This document shows positions 30,813-39,201 of a stretch of 41,635 bases of DNA, one piece after another. Positions within the stretch are counted from its first letter, which is position 1, and every line of letters begins with the position of its first letter. This DNA is from Giesbergeria anulus (GTDB lineage Bacteria; Pseudomonadota; Gammaproteobacteria; Burkholderiales; Burkholderiaceae_C). The position numbers and the translations under genes are program-made. The DNA is taken from contig NZ_FOGD01000016.1 of the NCBI RefSeq assembly GCF_900111115.1, positions 1-41,635 of the forward strand, written 5' to 3'. The notes under the pieces are model-generated. The model was not told the DNA's origin. It saw only the letters and a list, made by a program, of their open reading frames with translations, and did no database searches.

Positions 30813-31633
30813 GCCACACTGAACGGCCTAGCTTGCCCTGAGCACACTAATCCCACCCGTTGCAGGTGAAACATCTCCAGCACCGGGCTGAGAAAGAAGC
30901 CCACTTCCCACGGGTTTTTGAGGATAAAAGAGCGGCGCACCTGTTCAAACAGGGGGCTGCTCGTTGGTATCTGGTGCGCTTGCATCTCCATGATGGTGTA
31001 GTTCCATTCGATGGATTGCTCAAAGGTGAACTTGGCGCGTTCGTCAATGGTAAAAAAGCAGTGGGGGTTGCGGCGCAGTTGCCGCGCCTTAAAGCTGTCG
31101 GGCATGGAGATCAGAAACACATCATCCTCTGCGCTAGACAGAAACGCCAGTACCGTGGTGTGCGGCTGGCCTTGGGCCAAGGTGGTGAGTACGCCCACCT
31201 TGTTGTCGTTGTCTTTGGGCTCTACCGGAGGAATGCCCTGCAAGGGGCTGGACGGCAGTGGGTGTTCTGGGCGCGCATCGGCAGGAAAGGTGTAGCCCTG
31301 TGCCGTCAAGCTATCTACCACCTGCACGCCGTGGATCAGGGTGTATTCCTGCGGTTCTAGCACCAGCCAGTTGTCTTCGGTGGTTTGCACGCGGCCCTTG
31401 TACGAGGTGCGGTACACGCGCAGCTCCGCATCCAACTCATCGACCCCGGTGCGGTTGTCCAAGTGCACCGTGACCAGTGAACCCACCGCCAGTTGGTGCC
31501 CGCGCGGGATAAAAATTTGCAGCTCGTTGTTGCGCCGGGGGTAAACCACGCCGATGTGGTGTACCACCCCAGTGGGCTGGTAGCTGGCCAAAATGCCCAG
31601 CAGTTGTTCGTTTAAGTAGTCACGCAAGGCCAT
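30809..31633 (-). CDS. Pyridoxamine-5'-phosphate-oxidase-like FMN split-barrel protein, two-part
   Basis: A 274-residue protein. The second half (about 145-250) resembles the PNPOx-like FMN-binding split barrel: KVGVLTTLAQGQPHTTVLAFLSS, then DVFLISMPDSFKARQLRRNP and CFFTIDER. The first half (1-135) is a separate beta-rich region, with PRRNNELQIFIPRGHQLAVG and LVLEPQEYTLIHGVQVVDSL, not recognised. The ending includes EVGFFLSPVLEMFHLQRVGLVC. It is most likely a flavin-binding protein of unknown reaction; a heme-utilisation or reductase role is only a guess. GGAG precedes the ATG at 31633. Its stop overlaps the trhP stop in a tail-to-tail arrangement. Confidence 0.65.
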   Translation of the reverse strand: MALRDYLNEQLLGILASYQPTGVVHHIGVVYPRRNNELQIFIPRGHQLAVGSLVTVHLDNRTGVDELDAELRVYRTSYKGRVQTTEDNWLVLEPQEYTLIHGVQVVDSLTAQGYTFPADARPEHPLPSSPLQGIPPVEPKDNDNKVGVLTTLAQGQPHTTVLAFLSSAEDDVFLISMPDSFKARQLRRNPHCFFTIDERAKFTFEQSIEWNYTIMEMQAHQIPTSSPLFEQVRRSFILKNPWEVGFFLSPVLEMFHLQRVGLVCSGQARPFSVA

Positions 31634-31651
31634 GGTGCTCTCCAGCAAAAT

Positions 31652-31725
31652 GCCCCTGAATCAAAGAGGCTAGGTTCATTATTGAGGAAAACACAAACCC
31701 TAGAGGTGGCATAAGCATCAGGGGC
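31652..31725. repeat. Long imperfect inverted repeat in a divergent promoter region
   Basis: GCCCCTGA (31652-31659) and TCAGGGGC (31718-31725) are perfect complements. Inside them CTAGGTT and AACCCTAG make a second, imperfect pair. The result is a 74-base cruciform-like structure between the divergent FMN-protein and VF530 genes. It may be an operator pair or a small relic of a palindromic repeat. Confidence 0.45.
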
Positions 31726-31767
31726 TAAGGTTTATCGTTGTGGGTACGGCACTAAAATCCTTGCGGC

Positions 31768-32025
31768 ATGACCACCTCTGATCTCCCCGCACCCCAACAG
31801 CCCCGCAACCCACTGCACGGCATCACGCTAGAAGCGATGGTAGTTGCGCTCTCCGACTACTTCGGTTGGCAGGAGCTGGGCCAGCGCATCCCGGTGCGCT
31901 GTTTTCAAAGTGACCCTAGCGTGGCCTCTAGCCTCAAGTTTTTGCGCAAAACGCCTTGGGCGCGTGAGAAGGTTGAGGGCCTGTACTTGTTCATGCTGCG
32001 CGAGCAGCGGCGCAGCGCCCGTTAG
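31768..32025 (+). CDS. VF530 (DUF2132) family DNA-binding protein
   Basis: An 85-residue protein with the complete VF530 core: NPLHGITLEAMVVALSDYFG, then WQELGQRIPVRCFQSDPSVA and SSLKFLRKTPWAREKVEGLY. The V. fischeri prototype has a small alpha-helical fold and is annotated as a double-stranded-DNA-binding protein; its cell role is unknown. The N-terminal 14 residues are a Pro-rich extension. The gene's end overlaps the converging PACE transporter gene by four bases. A possible promoter lies in the inverted-repeat region upstream. Confidence 0.92.
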   Translation: MTTSDLPAPQQPRNPLHGITLEAMVVALSDYFGWQELGQRIPVRCFQSDPSVASSLKFLRKTPWAREKVEGLYLFMLREQRRSAR

Positions 32026-32489
32026 CCAATAGGGCTGGGCTCGGCGCAGGCTGAAGCGGGCAAGCCAAAGATGCGGTCAAAGGCCCAGTTAAAACTGAAG
32101 GTGTAGGCCAAGAAGAACAGCACCATCCAAAAATCCATCACCAGTGCCTGCCACAGGCTGACGTTAAACCACCAAGCAAACACCGGTATCAAAATCAGCG
32201 CCAGCCCACCCTCAAAACCAATGGCGTGGGCGGCGCGGCGGCGCAGGCTGCGCCCGCGTACTGTTTGGCGCGCCTCCCAGCGTTCAAACAAGGTGTTGAA
32301 CAGCAGATTCCAGAGCACTGCAATGGCCGAGGCCAGCACCGCGACTACGCCGGAATGGCCCGCCGCCTGATTGGACAGCAACATCAGCCCAATGGTGGCC
32401 GCCACAATGGCGATCAACTCATATAGCGTGACATACACCACGCGGCGGCGCAGGCCATGCAGGCCAGGAATCAGGGCAGGCGGATACAT
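32022..32489 (-). CDS. PACE-family multidrug/biocide efflux protein
   Basis: A 155-residue inner-membrane protein made of two bacterial-transmembrane-pair (BTP) repeats, four helices in all. The first pair has RRVVYVTLYELIAIV with the conserved Glu24, and WNLLFNTLFERWE at 60-72. The second pair has Glu93 in GFEGGLAL and ends TFSFNWAFDRIFGLP. AceI of Acinetobacter, the prototype, exports chlorhexidine and other amphipathic cations by proton antiport. MYPPALIPGLHGLRRR at 32489 is the better start than 12 codons upstream. The exact substrate is not predictable. Confidence 0.9.
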   Translation of the reverse strand: MYPPALIPGLHGLRRRVVYVTLYELIAIVAATIGLMLLSNQAAGHSGVVAVLASAIAVLWNLLFNTLFERWEARQTVRGRSLRRRAAHAIGFEGGLALILIPVFAWWFNVSLWQALVMDFWMVLFFLAYTFSFNWAFDRIFGLPASACAEPSPIG

Positions 32490-32528
32490 GGTGGCAATGT
32501 ACCAAGGCTGGCCTGCACCCTGCAAATC

Positions 32529-32885
32529 TCAGGCTTTTTTCAGAAACTCTGATTTGAGTAGCAAGCTGCCCAGATCGGTCTTGCAATCGACGTTGTGGCC
32601 ATCGGCACCATCGACCAACCGAATGCCCTTGATCTTGGTGCCTTTTTTCAGGGTAGCGCCCGCGCCCTTGACCTTTAAGTCTTTGACCAAAATGACGGCA
32701 TCGCCATCGGCCAGCGGGTTGCCGTTGGCATCGCGCACCATGCCATCGCTGGCAGATTCATCGGCATCGGTGCTGCTGGGTTGGGCGGGCCACTCAAAAC
32801 CGCAGTCGGGGCAAACATAGTTGTCGCCATCGGGATAGGTGTTTTCTAGGCCACATTGCGGGCAGGGGGGTAAGGTGTGGGGCAT
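32529..32885 (-). CDS. yjdM: YjdM/PhnA-type zinc-ribbon protein
   Basis: A 118-residue protein. The N-terminal zinc ribbon has C8/C11 and C25/C28 (CPQCGLENTY, CPDCGFEW). After a spacer comes the C-terminal PhnA domain with DANGNPLADGDAVILVKDLKVKG, KKGTKIKGIRL and DLGSLLLKSEFLKKA. It was once called alkylphosphonate uptake protein because of its place near the phn operon in E. coli, but its biochemical role is uncertain. It should not be read as phosphonoacetate hydrolase, which also bears the name PhnA. It lies downstream of the divergent AmpG-like gene and before the PACE gene, all small housekeeping units. Confidence 0.92.
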   Translation of the reverse strand: MPHTLPPCPQCGLENTYPDGDNYVCPDCGFEWPAQPSSTDADESASDGMVRDANGNPLADGDAVILVKDLKVKGAGATLKKGTKIKGIRLVDGADGHNVDCKTDLGSLLLKSEFLKKA

Positions 32886-32956
32886 GTGTGCTGGTATTTT
32901 TGTACAGCCTGCCAGTGTGGCACATGCGCCAATAATAGGCAAAAAGGATGCTTTTG

Positions 32957-34282
32957 ATGTCAGACCTCCCATCACCCATACGTCCGTCTTGGCGGCAAAC
33001 CCTGCGCGTGTACTTAGAACCGGCCAGCCTGCGCATGCTCACCTTGGGCTTTTCTGCGGGGTTGCCGCTGTTGCTGGTGCTGGGCACCTTGTCGTTTTGG
33101 TTGCGTGAGGCGGGCATTGACCGCACCACCATCGGCTACTTGAGTTGGGTCGGGCTGGCCTATGCCTTCAAGTGGGTGTGGTCGCCGCTGGTAGATCGGC
33201 TGCCGCTGCCGTTGCTCACCCGCAGGCTGGGGCGGCGGCGCAGTTGGTTGTTGCTGTCGCAATTGCTCATCATGGCCGGGCTGGTGGGTATGGCCTTTAA
33301 CGATCCGCAGCAGGCATTGGAGCCGGTGGTGTGGTGCGCGCTGGCCGTGGCCTTTGGCTCGGCCACGCAAGATATTGCGCTGGATGCCTTTCGCATCGAG
33401 TCCGCCGACACGGCACACCAAGCAGCCTTGGCGGCCACTTACCAAACTGGCTACCGGCTAGCCATGATTTGGGCCGGGGCTGGGGTGCTGTGGCTGGCAG
33501 CACGCGCCCAAACGGCGGATGTCAGCGGCTACCAGCATGGCGCTTGGCAGGTGGCCTATTTGGTCATGGCTATGTCGATGTTGGTGGGCACCATCACCGT
33601 GCTGCTCTCGCGCGAGCCGGTGCAAAAGCCGCTGCCGCCTTCGCGCAATGCTGCCGAATGGCTGCGCGGTGCGCTGGTGGAGCCTTTTGCTGATTTTTTG
33701 CGCCGCTATCGCTGGCAAGCCGTGCTGATGCTGGCGCTGATTGGCATCTATCGCATCAGTGATGTGGTCATGGGTATCATGGCCAATCCGTTTTATGTCG
33801 ATATGGGCTATACCAAAGACGAGGTGGCCGCCGTGACCAAGGTGTTTGGCGTGCTCATGACGCTGCTGGGGGCTTTTGTCGGGGGCGTGCTGTCTTTGCG
33901 CTTGGGCGTGATGCGGGTGCTGATGTTGGGGGCAGTGCTGTCGGCAGCCAGCAATTTGCTGTTTGCTTGGCTGGGCACACGCGGCCACGATCTGACCGGG
34001 CTGATTTGGGTGGTGAGTGCCGACAACTTGTCTGGAGGCATTGCCTCGGCGGCTTTTATCGCCTATCTGTCGGGGTTGACCAATGTGCAGTATTCGGCCA
34101 CCCAATATGCGCTGTTTAGCTCCATGATGCTGTTGGCTCCCAAATGGCTGGCTGGGTTTTCTGGGCAGTTTGTCGATGCCCACGGCTATACCCACTTTTT
34201 TATCGCTACGGCCCTGCTGGGGGTGCCGGTGCTGCTGCTGGTGGCGCTGGTGGCCCGCCTGCCCTTGACGGCCCGGCCCTAA
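32957..34282 (+). CDS. AmpG-like major facilitator permease
   Basis: A 441-residue inner-membrane transporter with about twelve hydrophobic segments. It resembles AmpG, which imports anhydromuropeptides for cell-wall recycling: the opening LRMLTLGFSAGLPLLLVLGT, then GYLSWVGLAYAFKWVWSPLVDR and GSATQDIALDAFRIE. IYRISDVVMGIMANPFYVDMGYTKDEVAAVTKVFG is also AmpG-type. E. coli AmpG is 491 residues with two additional C-terminal helices; this one is closer to the shorter forms. The start at 32957 fits AAGGA upstream; an ATG three codons earlier is possible. It is divergent from yjdM. Confidence 0.88.
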   Translation: MSDLPSPIRPSWRQTLRVYLEPASLRMLTLGFSAGLPLLLVLGTLSFWLREAGIDRTTIGYLSWVGLAYAFKWVWSPLVDRLPLPLLTRRLGRRRSWLLLSQLLIMAGLVGMAFNDPQQALEPVVWCALAVAFGSATQDIALDAFRIESADTAHQAALAATYQTGYRLAMIWAGAGVLWLAARAQTADVSGYQHGAWQVAYLVMAMSMLVGTITVLLSREPVQKPLPPSRNAAEWLRGALVEPFADFLRRYRWQAVLMLALIGIYRISDVVMGIMANPFYVDMGYTKDEVAAVTKVFGVLMTLLGAFVGGVLSLRLGVMRVLMLGAVLSAASNLLFAWLGTRGHDLTGLIWVVSADNLSGGIASAAFIAYLSGLTNVQYSATQYALFSSMMLLAPKWLAGFSGQFVDAHGYTHFFIATALLGVPVLLLVALVARLPLTARP

Positions 34283-34387
34283 CGTTGCTGCCATCGCTCC
34301 GGTTTTACCCCGGCTTTACCCGTGCTTTAACGCTGGGCCATGCGTCCAGCACACTATGTCTCTATTTCTTATTCGATTGCCACTGCC

Positions 34388-35098
34388 ATGAACGCCCAAC
34401 TGTTGATGATTGAAGATGATGCCCGTCTGGCCCAGATGGTGGCGGAATACCTAGGGCAGGCAGGGATGCAAGTGACGCACTGTGATGATGGCCGCAGTGG
34501 CTTGGCGCAGTTGTCAGGGGGTGGGCGGCTGCCCGATTTGGTCATTTTGGATTTGATGCTGCCCGATATGGATGGATTGGATGTGTGCCGTACCCTGCGC
34601 AGCCTGCCCGGCCCAGCGGCACGGGTGCCTGTGCTCATGCTCACGGCCAAGGGTGATCCGATGGATCGCGTGATTGGCCTAGAACTGGGTGCCGACGATT
34701 ATTTGCCCAAACCCTTTGAGCCGCGCGAACTGCTGGCGCGCATCCGTGCCATCTTGCGCCGACGCACCGAAGGGCCTGCCCCTAGCGCACAACCGCTGCG
34801 CTTTGGTAGCCTCGAAATCGACCGTGACGCCCGCACCGTGACTGTGGCCGGGCAGCCTTGCGATCTCACCTCTTACCAGTTTGATCTGCTGGTCACGCTG
34901 GCCGAGCGTGCCGGGCGCGTGCTCACCCGCGAACAGATCATGGAGGCGGTGCGTGGGCGCGAGCTTGAAGCTTTTGACCGCTCAATTGATGTCCACATGG
35001 GCCGTATCCGCGCCGCCATTGAGCAAGATGCGAAAAACCCGCGCCGCATCCTCACGGTGCGCGGTGTCGGTTATGTCTTTGCCAAGCAGCAGGATTAA
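34388..35098 (+). CDS. OmpR-family response regulator, RstA-like
   Basis: A 236-residue regulator. In the receiver domain, acidic residues sit at 10-11, the phospho-acceptor is Asp55 in VILDLMLPDMDGLDV, the switch Thr is in LMLTAKGDPMD, and Lys108 is in YLPKPFEPREL. The winged-helix DNA-binding domain follows (about 135-235), with LTSYQFDLLVTLAERAGRVL and the ending RRILTVRGVGYVFAKQ. It most resembles RstA/OmpR regulators. It starts 105 bases after the permease gene, enough for its own promoter, and is followed after 11 bases by its kinase. Targets are not visible; the nearby diguanylate cyclase is convergent. Confidence 0.92.
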   Translation: MNAQLLMIEDDARLAQMVAEYLGQAGMQVTHCDDGRSGLAQLSGGGRLPDLVILDLMLPDMDGLDVCRTLRSLPGPAARVPVLMLTAKGDPMDRVIGLELGADDYLPKPFEPRELLARIRAILRRRTEGPAPSAQPLRFGSLEIDRDARTVTVAGQPCDLTSYQFDLLVTLAERAGRVLTREQIMEAVRGRELEAFDRSIDVHMGRIRAAIEQDAKNPRRILTVRGVGYVFAKQQD

Positions 35099-35109
35099 GG
35101 CGCGCAGCG

Positions 35110-36354
35110 ATGGCTATTCCTTCTGTGTCGCTGTTGCATTTGTTTTCTGAACGTCTGTATCTGCGTATTTGGCTGGCGGTAGTCAGTGTGGTGGCCGTGC
35201 TCACGTTGCTGGTGGGCTGGGCTTGGCGGGTAGCGGCTGAGCACCATTTGCAAACCACGGCACCAGCCCGGCGTGAGTTGCTGCTGCGCGATGCCCAAGG
35301 TGTATTGGTGGGGCGTGGTGTCTCGCAGCGCTTACCGGGGCAGGCTCCCATTTACCAGTTGCAACTGGATAACGGCCAGTCCTATCGCATGGAGATCGCC
35401 CCCTCCGCCGAGCGCTCTAACCGCCCGCCTCCAGCGCCCGAAAAAACGGCCGCCTTCTGGCTGCGCCCGCCGTTGGGTTTTGTCTGGATGCTGGGGGTTG
35501 TCGGGCTGGCGGTGGCCTTGGGTGCCTTTCCTGTGGTGCGCCGCTTGCTCAAGCGGCTGGAGGTGTTACAGCGCAGTGTGCAGCGCTTTGGTGAGGGCGA
35601 TTTGAGCATCCGGGTGCCGGTGCAGGGCCATGATGAGGTGGCCGATTTGTCGCGCCAGTTCAATGCGGCAGCTAGCCGGATTGAGTCCTTGGTGCAATCG
35701 CACAAATCGCTGCTGGCTAACGCCTCGCACGAGTTGCGCTCACCGCTGACGCGCATCCGTATGGGCTTAGAGCTGATGGGCACCGGGCAACCAGCCCCCA
35801 CGTTCCGCGCTGAGATTTTGCACAACATCGCTGAGCTCGATCAGTTGGTTGATGAAATCTTGTTGGCCAGCCGCTTGGATGCCCTAGAGGCCGATATTGG
35901 CACGGTGGAATCGGTGGATTTGGTGGGGTTGGCCGCCGAAGAGTGTGCGCGTGTGGGCGCTGATTTGGATGCAGGCACCGACACCCTCGAAGTGGCCGGG
36001 GTGGCCAAACTGCTGCGCCGGGCACTGCGCAATCTGCTAGAAAATGCGCGCCGCTACAGCCAAGGCGATATCACGGTGGTGCTGCACCGCAGCGGCCCTA
36101 TGGCCGAGGTGCATGTCTGTGACCAAGGCCCTGGCGTGCCTGAAGCGCTGCGTGAGCGCATTTTTGAGCCTTTTTTTCGGCTGCCTGGGGCCAGTGAGCG
36201 CTTTGGTGGCGTGGGGCTGGGGCTGGCGCTGGTGCGCTCGATTGCGGCCCGCCACCAAGGCAGCGTGCATTGCCAAGGCAGTGCTACGGGCACGGGGGCG
36301 GTGTTTGTGTTGCACCTGCCGCTACAAGCGTCCAGCCATTCTTGCCCTTTTTAG
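35110..36354 (+). CDS. Sensor histidine kinase, RstB-like
   Basis: A 414-residue membrane kinase. Transmembrane segments lie at about 19-37 and 122-143, enclosing a periplasmic sensor of about 85 residues rich in Arg and Pro. A HAMP domain follows (144-195). The HisKA box has His207 in NASHELRSPLTRIRMGLELMG. The HATPase domain has the N-box NLLENARRYS (Asn312), DQGPGVPEALRERIFEPFFR and GGVGLGLALVRSIAARHQG. It forms an operon with the response regulator upstream. The signal is unknown. Its stop overlaps that of the converging diguanylate cyclase by 4 bases. Confidence 0.92.
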   Translation: MAIPSVSLLHLFSERLYLRIWLAVVSVVAVLTLLVGWAWRVAAEHHLQTTAPARRELLLRDAQGVLVGRGVSQRLPGQAPIYQLQLDNGQSYRMEIAPSAERSNRPPPAPEKTAAFWLRPPLGFVWMLGVVGLAVALGAFPVVRRLLKRLEVLQRSVQRFGEGDLSIRVPVQGHDEVADLSRQFNAAASRIESLVQSHKSLLANASHELRSPLTRIRMGLELMGTGQPAPTFRAEILHNIAELDQLVDEILLASRLDALEADIGTVESVDLVGLAAEECARVGADLDAGTDTLEVAGVAKLLRRALRNLLENARRYSQGDITVVLHRSGPMAEVHVCDQGPGVPEALRERIFEPFFRLPGASERFGGVGLGLALVRSIAARHQGSVHCQGSATGTGAVFVLHLPLQASSHSCPF

Positions 36355-37532
36355 GCAGGCGTAGATACCGGGGGTGGTAATGCGTCAGCCACCTCTACCC
36401 GGTTGCGGCCAGCATGTTTGGCCGCATACATGGCCTGATCGGCCCGATCAATCAGCGCCTGTGCATCTTGCGCGCCTGCTGGTATTTGCCCAGATATCCC
36501 GACGCTGATGGTGACGGTGATTTTTTTGCCCTCCCAAGACACCACCATTTGCTCCACACTCTGGCGCAGGTGCTGTGCTAAGGTGCGGGCACCCGATACG
36601 GGGGTATCGGGCAGCAGTACCAAAAATTCCTCACCACCATAGCGGCCCAGCGTATCTTGCGCCCGCAGCCCCGCTTGCAAGCGCTGCGCCACGGCTCTGA
36701 GCACGGCATCGCCAGCCAGATGGCCGTAGGTATCGTTGACGTTCTTAAACTTGTCGATATCGGCCATGAGCAGCGCCACCGGCCAGTCCCCACGGGCGGC
36801 TTGGGCCAGCACATGCTGAAAGGTATCTAAAAAGGCGCTGCGGTTGGGTATCCCGGTCAGGGCATCGAGCCGCGCACTGCGACGAAACTCTGCGTCGGCG
36901 CGCTCTTTGGTCATCAGCACATAGCCCAGCGTTAGAAACACCAGCCCCGACAAGCTCAGTAAATGCGGAGCTACCTGTGCCATGTGGGGGGGCCACAGGT
37001 GCTCCATCTGCCCCCAGTCCAGCCACTGCGCCACAATGCGCACCGCATACACCAGCCCCATCAGCACCGCCCCCAGCAGCAGTAACCAGCGCCCGCGCTC
37101 TAGCGGCCCGCTTTGGCAGCGCAACACACTAGCAGCTACGGCACACCACTGCCATAGCAGTACCACTTCTACCATGATGACACGCCACTCCCCCTGGTGC
37201 AAAAATACCAGAGAAAACAGAGCCACCAGCAGTATCGGCCCTGCCGTAAGCCACAGCGGACAAGCGTGTGCATGAAAACGACTCAGTGCCATCAGCACCG
37301 AGGCGTAAGAGGCGGCCAGCAGCACATTGCCCAGCCAGATCAGCCAAGGATTGTGTAGCCGTACCGACAGGGCAAACAAAATAAACCCCGCCGACAGCAA
37401 CAGCAAACCCTGCCCCCAAAAATTCAGGCCATCGCGGTGGGGTATGCGCCAGCCTGAAGCCAGCACGGCAGCACCCATCGACAACGCTACCACCAAAATG
37501 GATACCAACATCGTCGGCATATCAATAGGCAT
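36351..37532 (-). CDS. Membrane diguanylate cyclase (GGDEF)
   Basis: A 393-residue enzyme expected to make cyclic di-GMP. The first 205 residues hold six or seven hydrophobic segments of an unnamed membrane sensor. A GGDEF domain follows from about residue 222, with RLDALTGIPNRSAF and MADIDKFKNVNDTYGHLAGD. The catalytic motif is GGEEF at 299-303. An inhibitory RxxD I-site (RAQD, 290-293) lies five residues before it, so product feedback is likely. There is no EAL domain. The start at 37532 has AAGGA upstream. It converges on the RstB-like kinase; control of motility or biofilm is inferred from the family only. Confidence 0.93.
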   Translation of the reverse strand: MPIDMPTMLVSILVVALSMGAAVLASGWRIPHRDGLNFWGQGLLLLSAGFILFALSVRLHNPWLIWLGNVLLAASYASVLMALSRFHAHACPLWLTAGPILLVALFSLVFLHQGEWRVIMVEVVLLWQWCAVAASVLRCQSGPLERGRWLLLLGAVLMGLVYAVRIVAQWLDWGQMEHLWPPHMAQVAPHLLSLSGLVFLTLGYVLMTKERADAEFRRSARLDALTGIPNRSAFLDTFQHVLAQAARGDWPVALLMADIDKFKNVNDTYGHLAGDAVLRAVAQRLQAGLRAQDTLGRYGGEEFLVLLPDTPVSGARTLAQHLRQSVEQMVVSWEGKKITVTISVGISGQIPAGAQDAQALIDRADQAMYAAKHAGRNRVEVADALPPPVSTPA

Positions 37533-37689
37533 GGATTGAAGTCCTTTCTTGGGGAGGGCCAGCCGACGGCCATGGTCAAGCAATGCCGCATCTTAGGGTG
37601 TAGCACCATGCCAAGTTTAGGGACAAGGCCAAACAGGGCACTAGCAGACCACCTCACACACCAAGGGTTCGACGGCGGTGGGTGCCGCG

Positions 37690-38955
37690 CTACAGAGGAG
37701 CTTGCCTCTGGGCTTGGCGGGCCTGCAAGCTGGTAAAAATGAGTATCAACATGAACAAATAAAACATGTTGCCGCTGTTGTGCTTGAGAAAAGCCTGCGT
37801 CAGGCCAAAGCCACAGTAGAGCACTGGCAAGGCTAGCCCGGTCAGACGCAGGGCCAGCGTAGTGCGGTCTGTGGGCCCTGTGGCACTGCGCAGCCGTGCG
37901 CGTGTGGGCCAAAAAATGGCGGCTGGCACCGCATACAGTAGCAGCAGCGCCAGCACACCGGGCAAGCCGCGTTTGGCCCACAGGTCTAAAAATTCATTGT
38001 GGCCGTGGTCAAAGGCCAGTACTGACGGATGGGCCTGCCCAGCAGCCACGCGCTGCTGTTTTTCTGCCGTGTAGCCAGCCCGGCCCCAGCCTGTCCACGG
38101 GCGATCCCAGCCCATGGCCCAAGCCAAGCGCCAGTGGTCGAGCCGCTGCCCGACTGAAGAGTTGGCTTGATCGTGTGCTAGGTAATTTTGTGTTTCGGTG
38201 CGGGCCTCCACCCAACGTTGGTATAGCTGTGGCCCCTGTAGCACTAGTGCAACCAGCAAGCCCAGCGTGCCCAGTGCCGCAGCGCGCAGCAGCATGGGCC
38301 GGTAGGCCCAGCGCCACAGCAACCAGCCCCACAGAGGTAAAGACAGCCCTAGGGCTAACCAGCCCCCGCGCGACATCGATAACAAAGAGCCTAGCAAGCC
38401 CAGCGCCGTGGCTACTGCCAACGCCATGGCTTGCCAGCGGCCCAAGTTAGCGCCTAGGGCACACCACACCAAAGCGCACATCAGCCCCAAAGCAAGGCTG
38501 AGATTGCCATATTGGATGGCGTTGCTAAAGCCACCAGCGCGCTCCATGCCCAGCACCCCAGTTTGGTACAAGGCGAGCAAGCCACTGCCCATAGCCCCTA
38601 TGGTCATACCCCACCACAGGCTACGCACGCGCGGCGGACAAGCCAGCAAATAAAACAGGCAGGGCAGGGCCACCACATACTTGGCTGCCCGGTCTAGGTT
38701 GCGCAAGCCGCCGGGGCCATCCACATCGAGCATCCACACCAGCCCGATCAGGGCAAAGCTGCCAGCCAAGGCCCAGGTGGTGCCAGAGGCCATGCCCAAG
38801 GGCCGACGCCACCATTGGTGCACCCCCACCAAGCTGCACAACAGCAGCAGCAGTGCCCCCCAAGAGTAGCCTGAGGGCAACCACAGCGCCAGCCCCGGCA
38901 CCATAAAGGCAGCTAAACTAGACAGGCGCTGCCACGGCAAGCCATCCACTCTCAA
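37690..38955 (-). CDS. O-antigen ligase/polymerase family protein (Wzy_C)
   Basis: A 421-residue membrane protein with about eleven hydrophobic segments. The central large loop has TETQNYLAHDQANSSVGQRLDHWRLAW, GWGRAGYTAEKQQRVAAG and the conserved His-rich HGHNEFLDLWAKRGLPGVL, which are typical of the Wzy_C/WaaL domain. Such proteins either ligate O-antigen to lipid A-core or polymerise polysaccharide or pilin glycans; sequence alone does not separate these. No lipopolysaccharide genes flank it. The next downstream gene, the diguanylate cyclase, lies 157 bases further on the same strand, and that gap shows no terminator I can call. Confidence 0.87.
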   Translation of the reverse strand: MRVDGLPWQRLSSLAAFMVPGLALWLPSGYSWGALLLLLCSLVGVHQWWRRPLGMASGTTWALAGSFALIGLVWMLDVDGPGGLRNLDRAAKYVVALPCLFYLLACPPRVRSLWWGMTIGAMGSGLLALYQTGVLGMERAGGFSNAIQYGNLSLALGLMCALVWCALGANLGRWQAMALAVATALGLLGSLLSMSRGGWLALGLSLPLWGWLLWRWAYRPMLLRAAALGTLGLLVALVLQGPQLYQRWVEARTETQNYLAHDQANSSVGQRLDHWRLAWAMGWDRPWTGWGRAGYTAEKQQRVAAGQAHPSVLAFDHGHNEFLDLWAKRGLPGVLALLLLYAVPAAIFWPTRARLRSATGPTDRTTLALRLTGLALPVLYCGFGLTQAFLKHNSGNMFYLFMLILIFTSLQARQAQRQAPL

Positions 38956-38989
38956 TGGCCAGCCTTTTTGCCAGCAACTAACAATGCCA

Positions 38990-39196
38990 TCAGTGGCCGT
39001 GGTGAACGTGCTCCCCCGCCTTCAGGCGGTACACGGTGCCACAGTAGGGGCACTTAGCCTCTCCGGTGTGGGCTACATCCACGTACACCTTGGGGTGGGT
39101 GTTCCATAGCACCATGCCCGCCTTGGGGTTGGGGCAGAAAACGCCGCCTTGGCCATTCAAGTCCTTGGCCAGCAGTTCAACAACAGCTTGGGACAT
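38990..39196 (-). CDS. Zinc-finger (CHCC-type) small protein
   Basis: A 68-residue protein of the zf-CHCC family, related to the zinc-binding end of mitochondrial complex I subunit NDUFS6. It has C21 in VFCPNP, His34 and His43, and C49/C52 in KCPYCGTVYRL, ending in a His-rich HVHHGH. The family is common in Proteobacteria beside ilvE and lipopolysaccharide genes; its role is not established. The ATG at 39196 is 5 bases after the ilvE stop, so the two genes are cotranscribed. A TTG start 3 codons upstream is possible. Confidence 0.88.
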   Translation of the reverse strand: MSQAVVELLAKDLNGQGGVFCPNPKAGMVLWNTHPKVYVDVAHTGEAKCPYCGTVYRLKAGEHVHHGH

Positions 39197-39201
39197 GGCA
39201 A

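Noticed and set aside
33458-34294. Minus-strand frame of 278 codons opposite the AmpG-like permease
   Set aside because: It is very rich in His, Gln and Arg, which is the typical composition of an antisense shadow of a hydrophobic GC-rich gene.
37533-37689. Possible small gene between the diguanylate cyclase and the O-antigen ligase genes
   Set aside because: The short frames present have no ribosome-binding site and no recognisable protein features.
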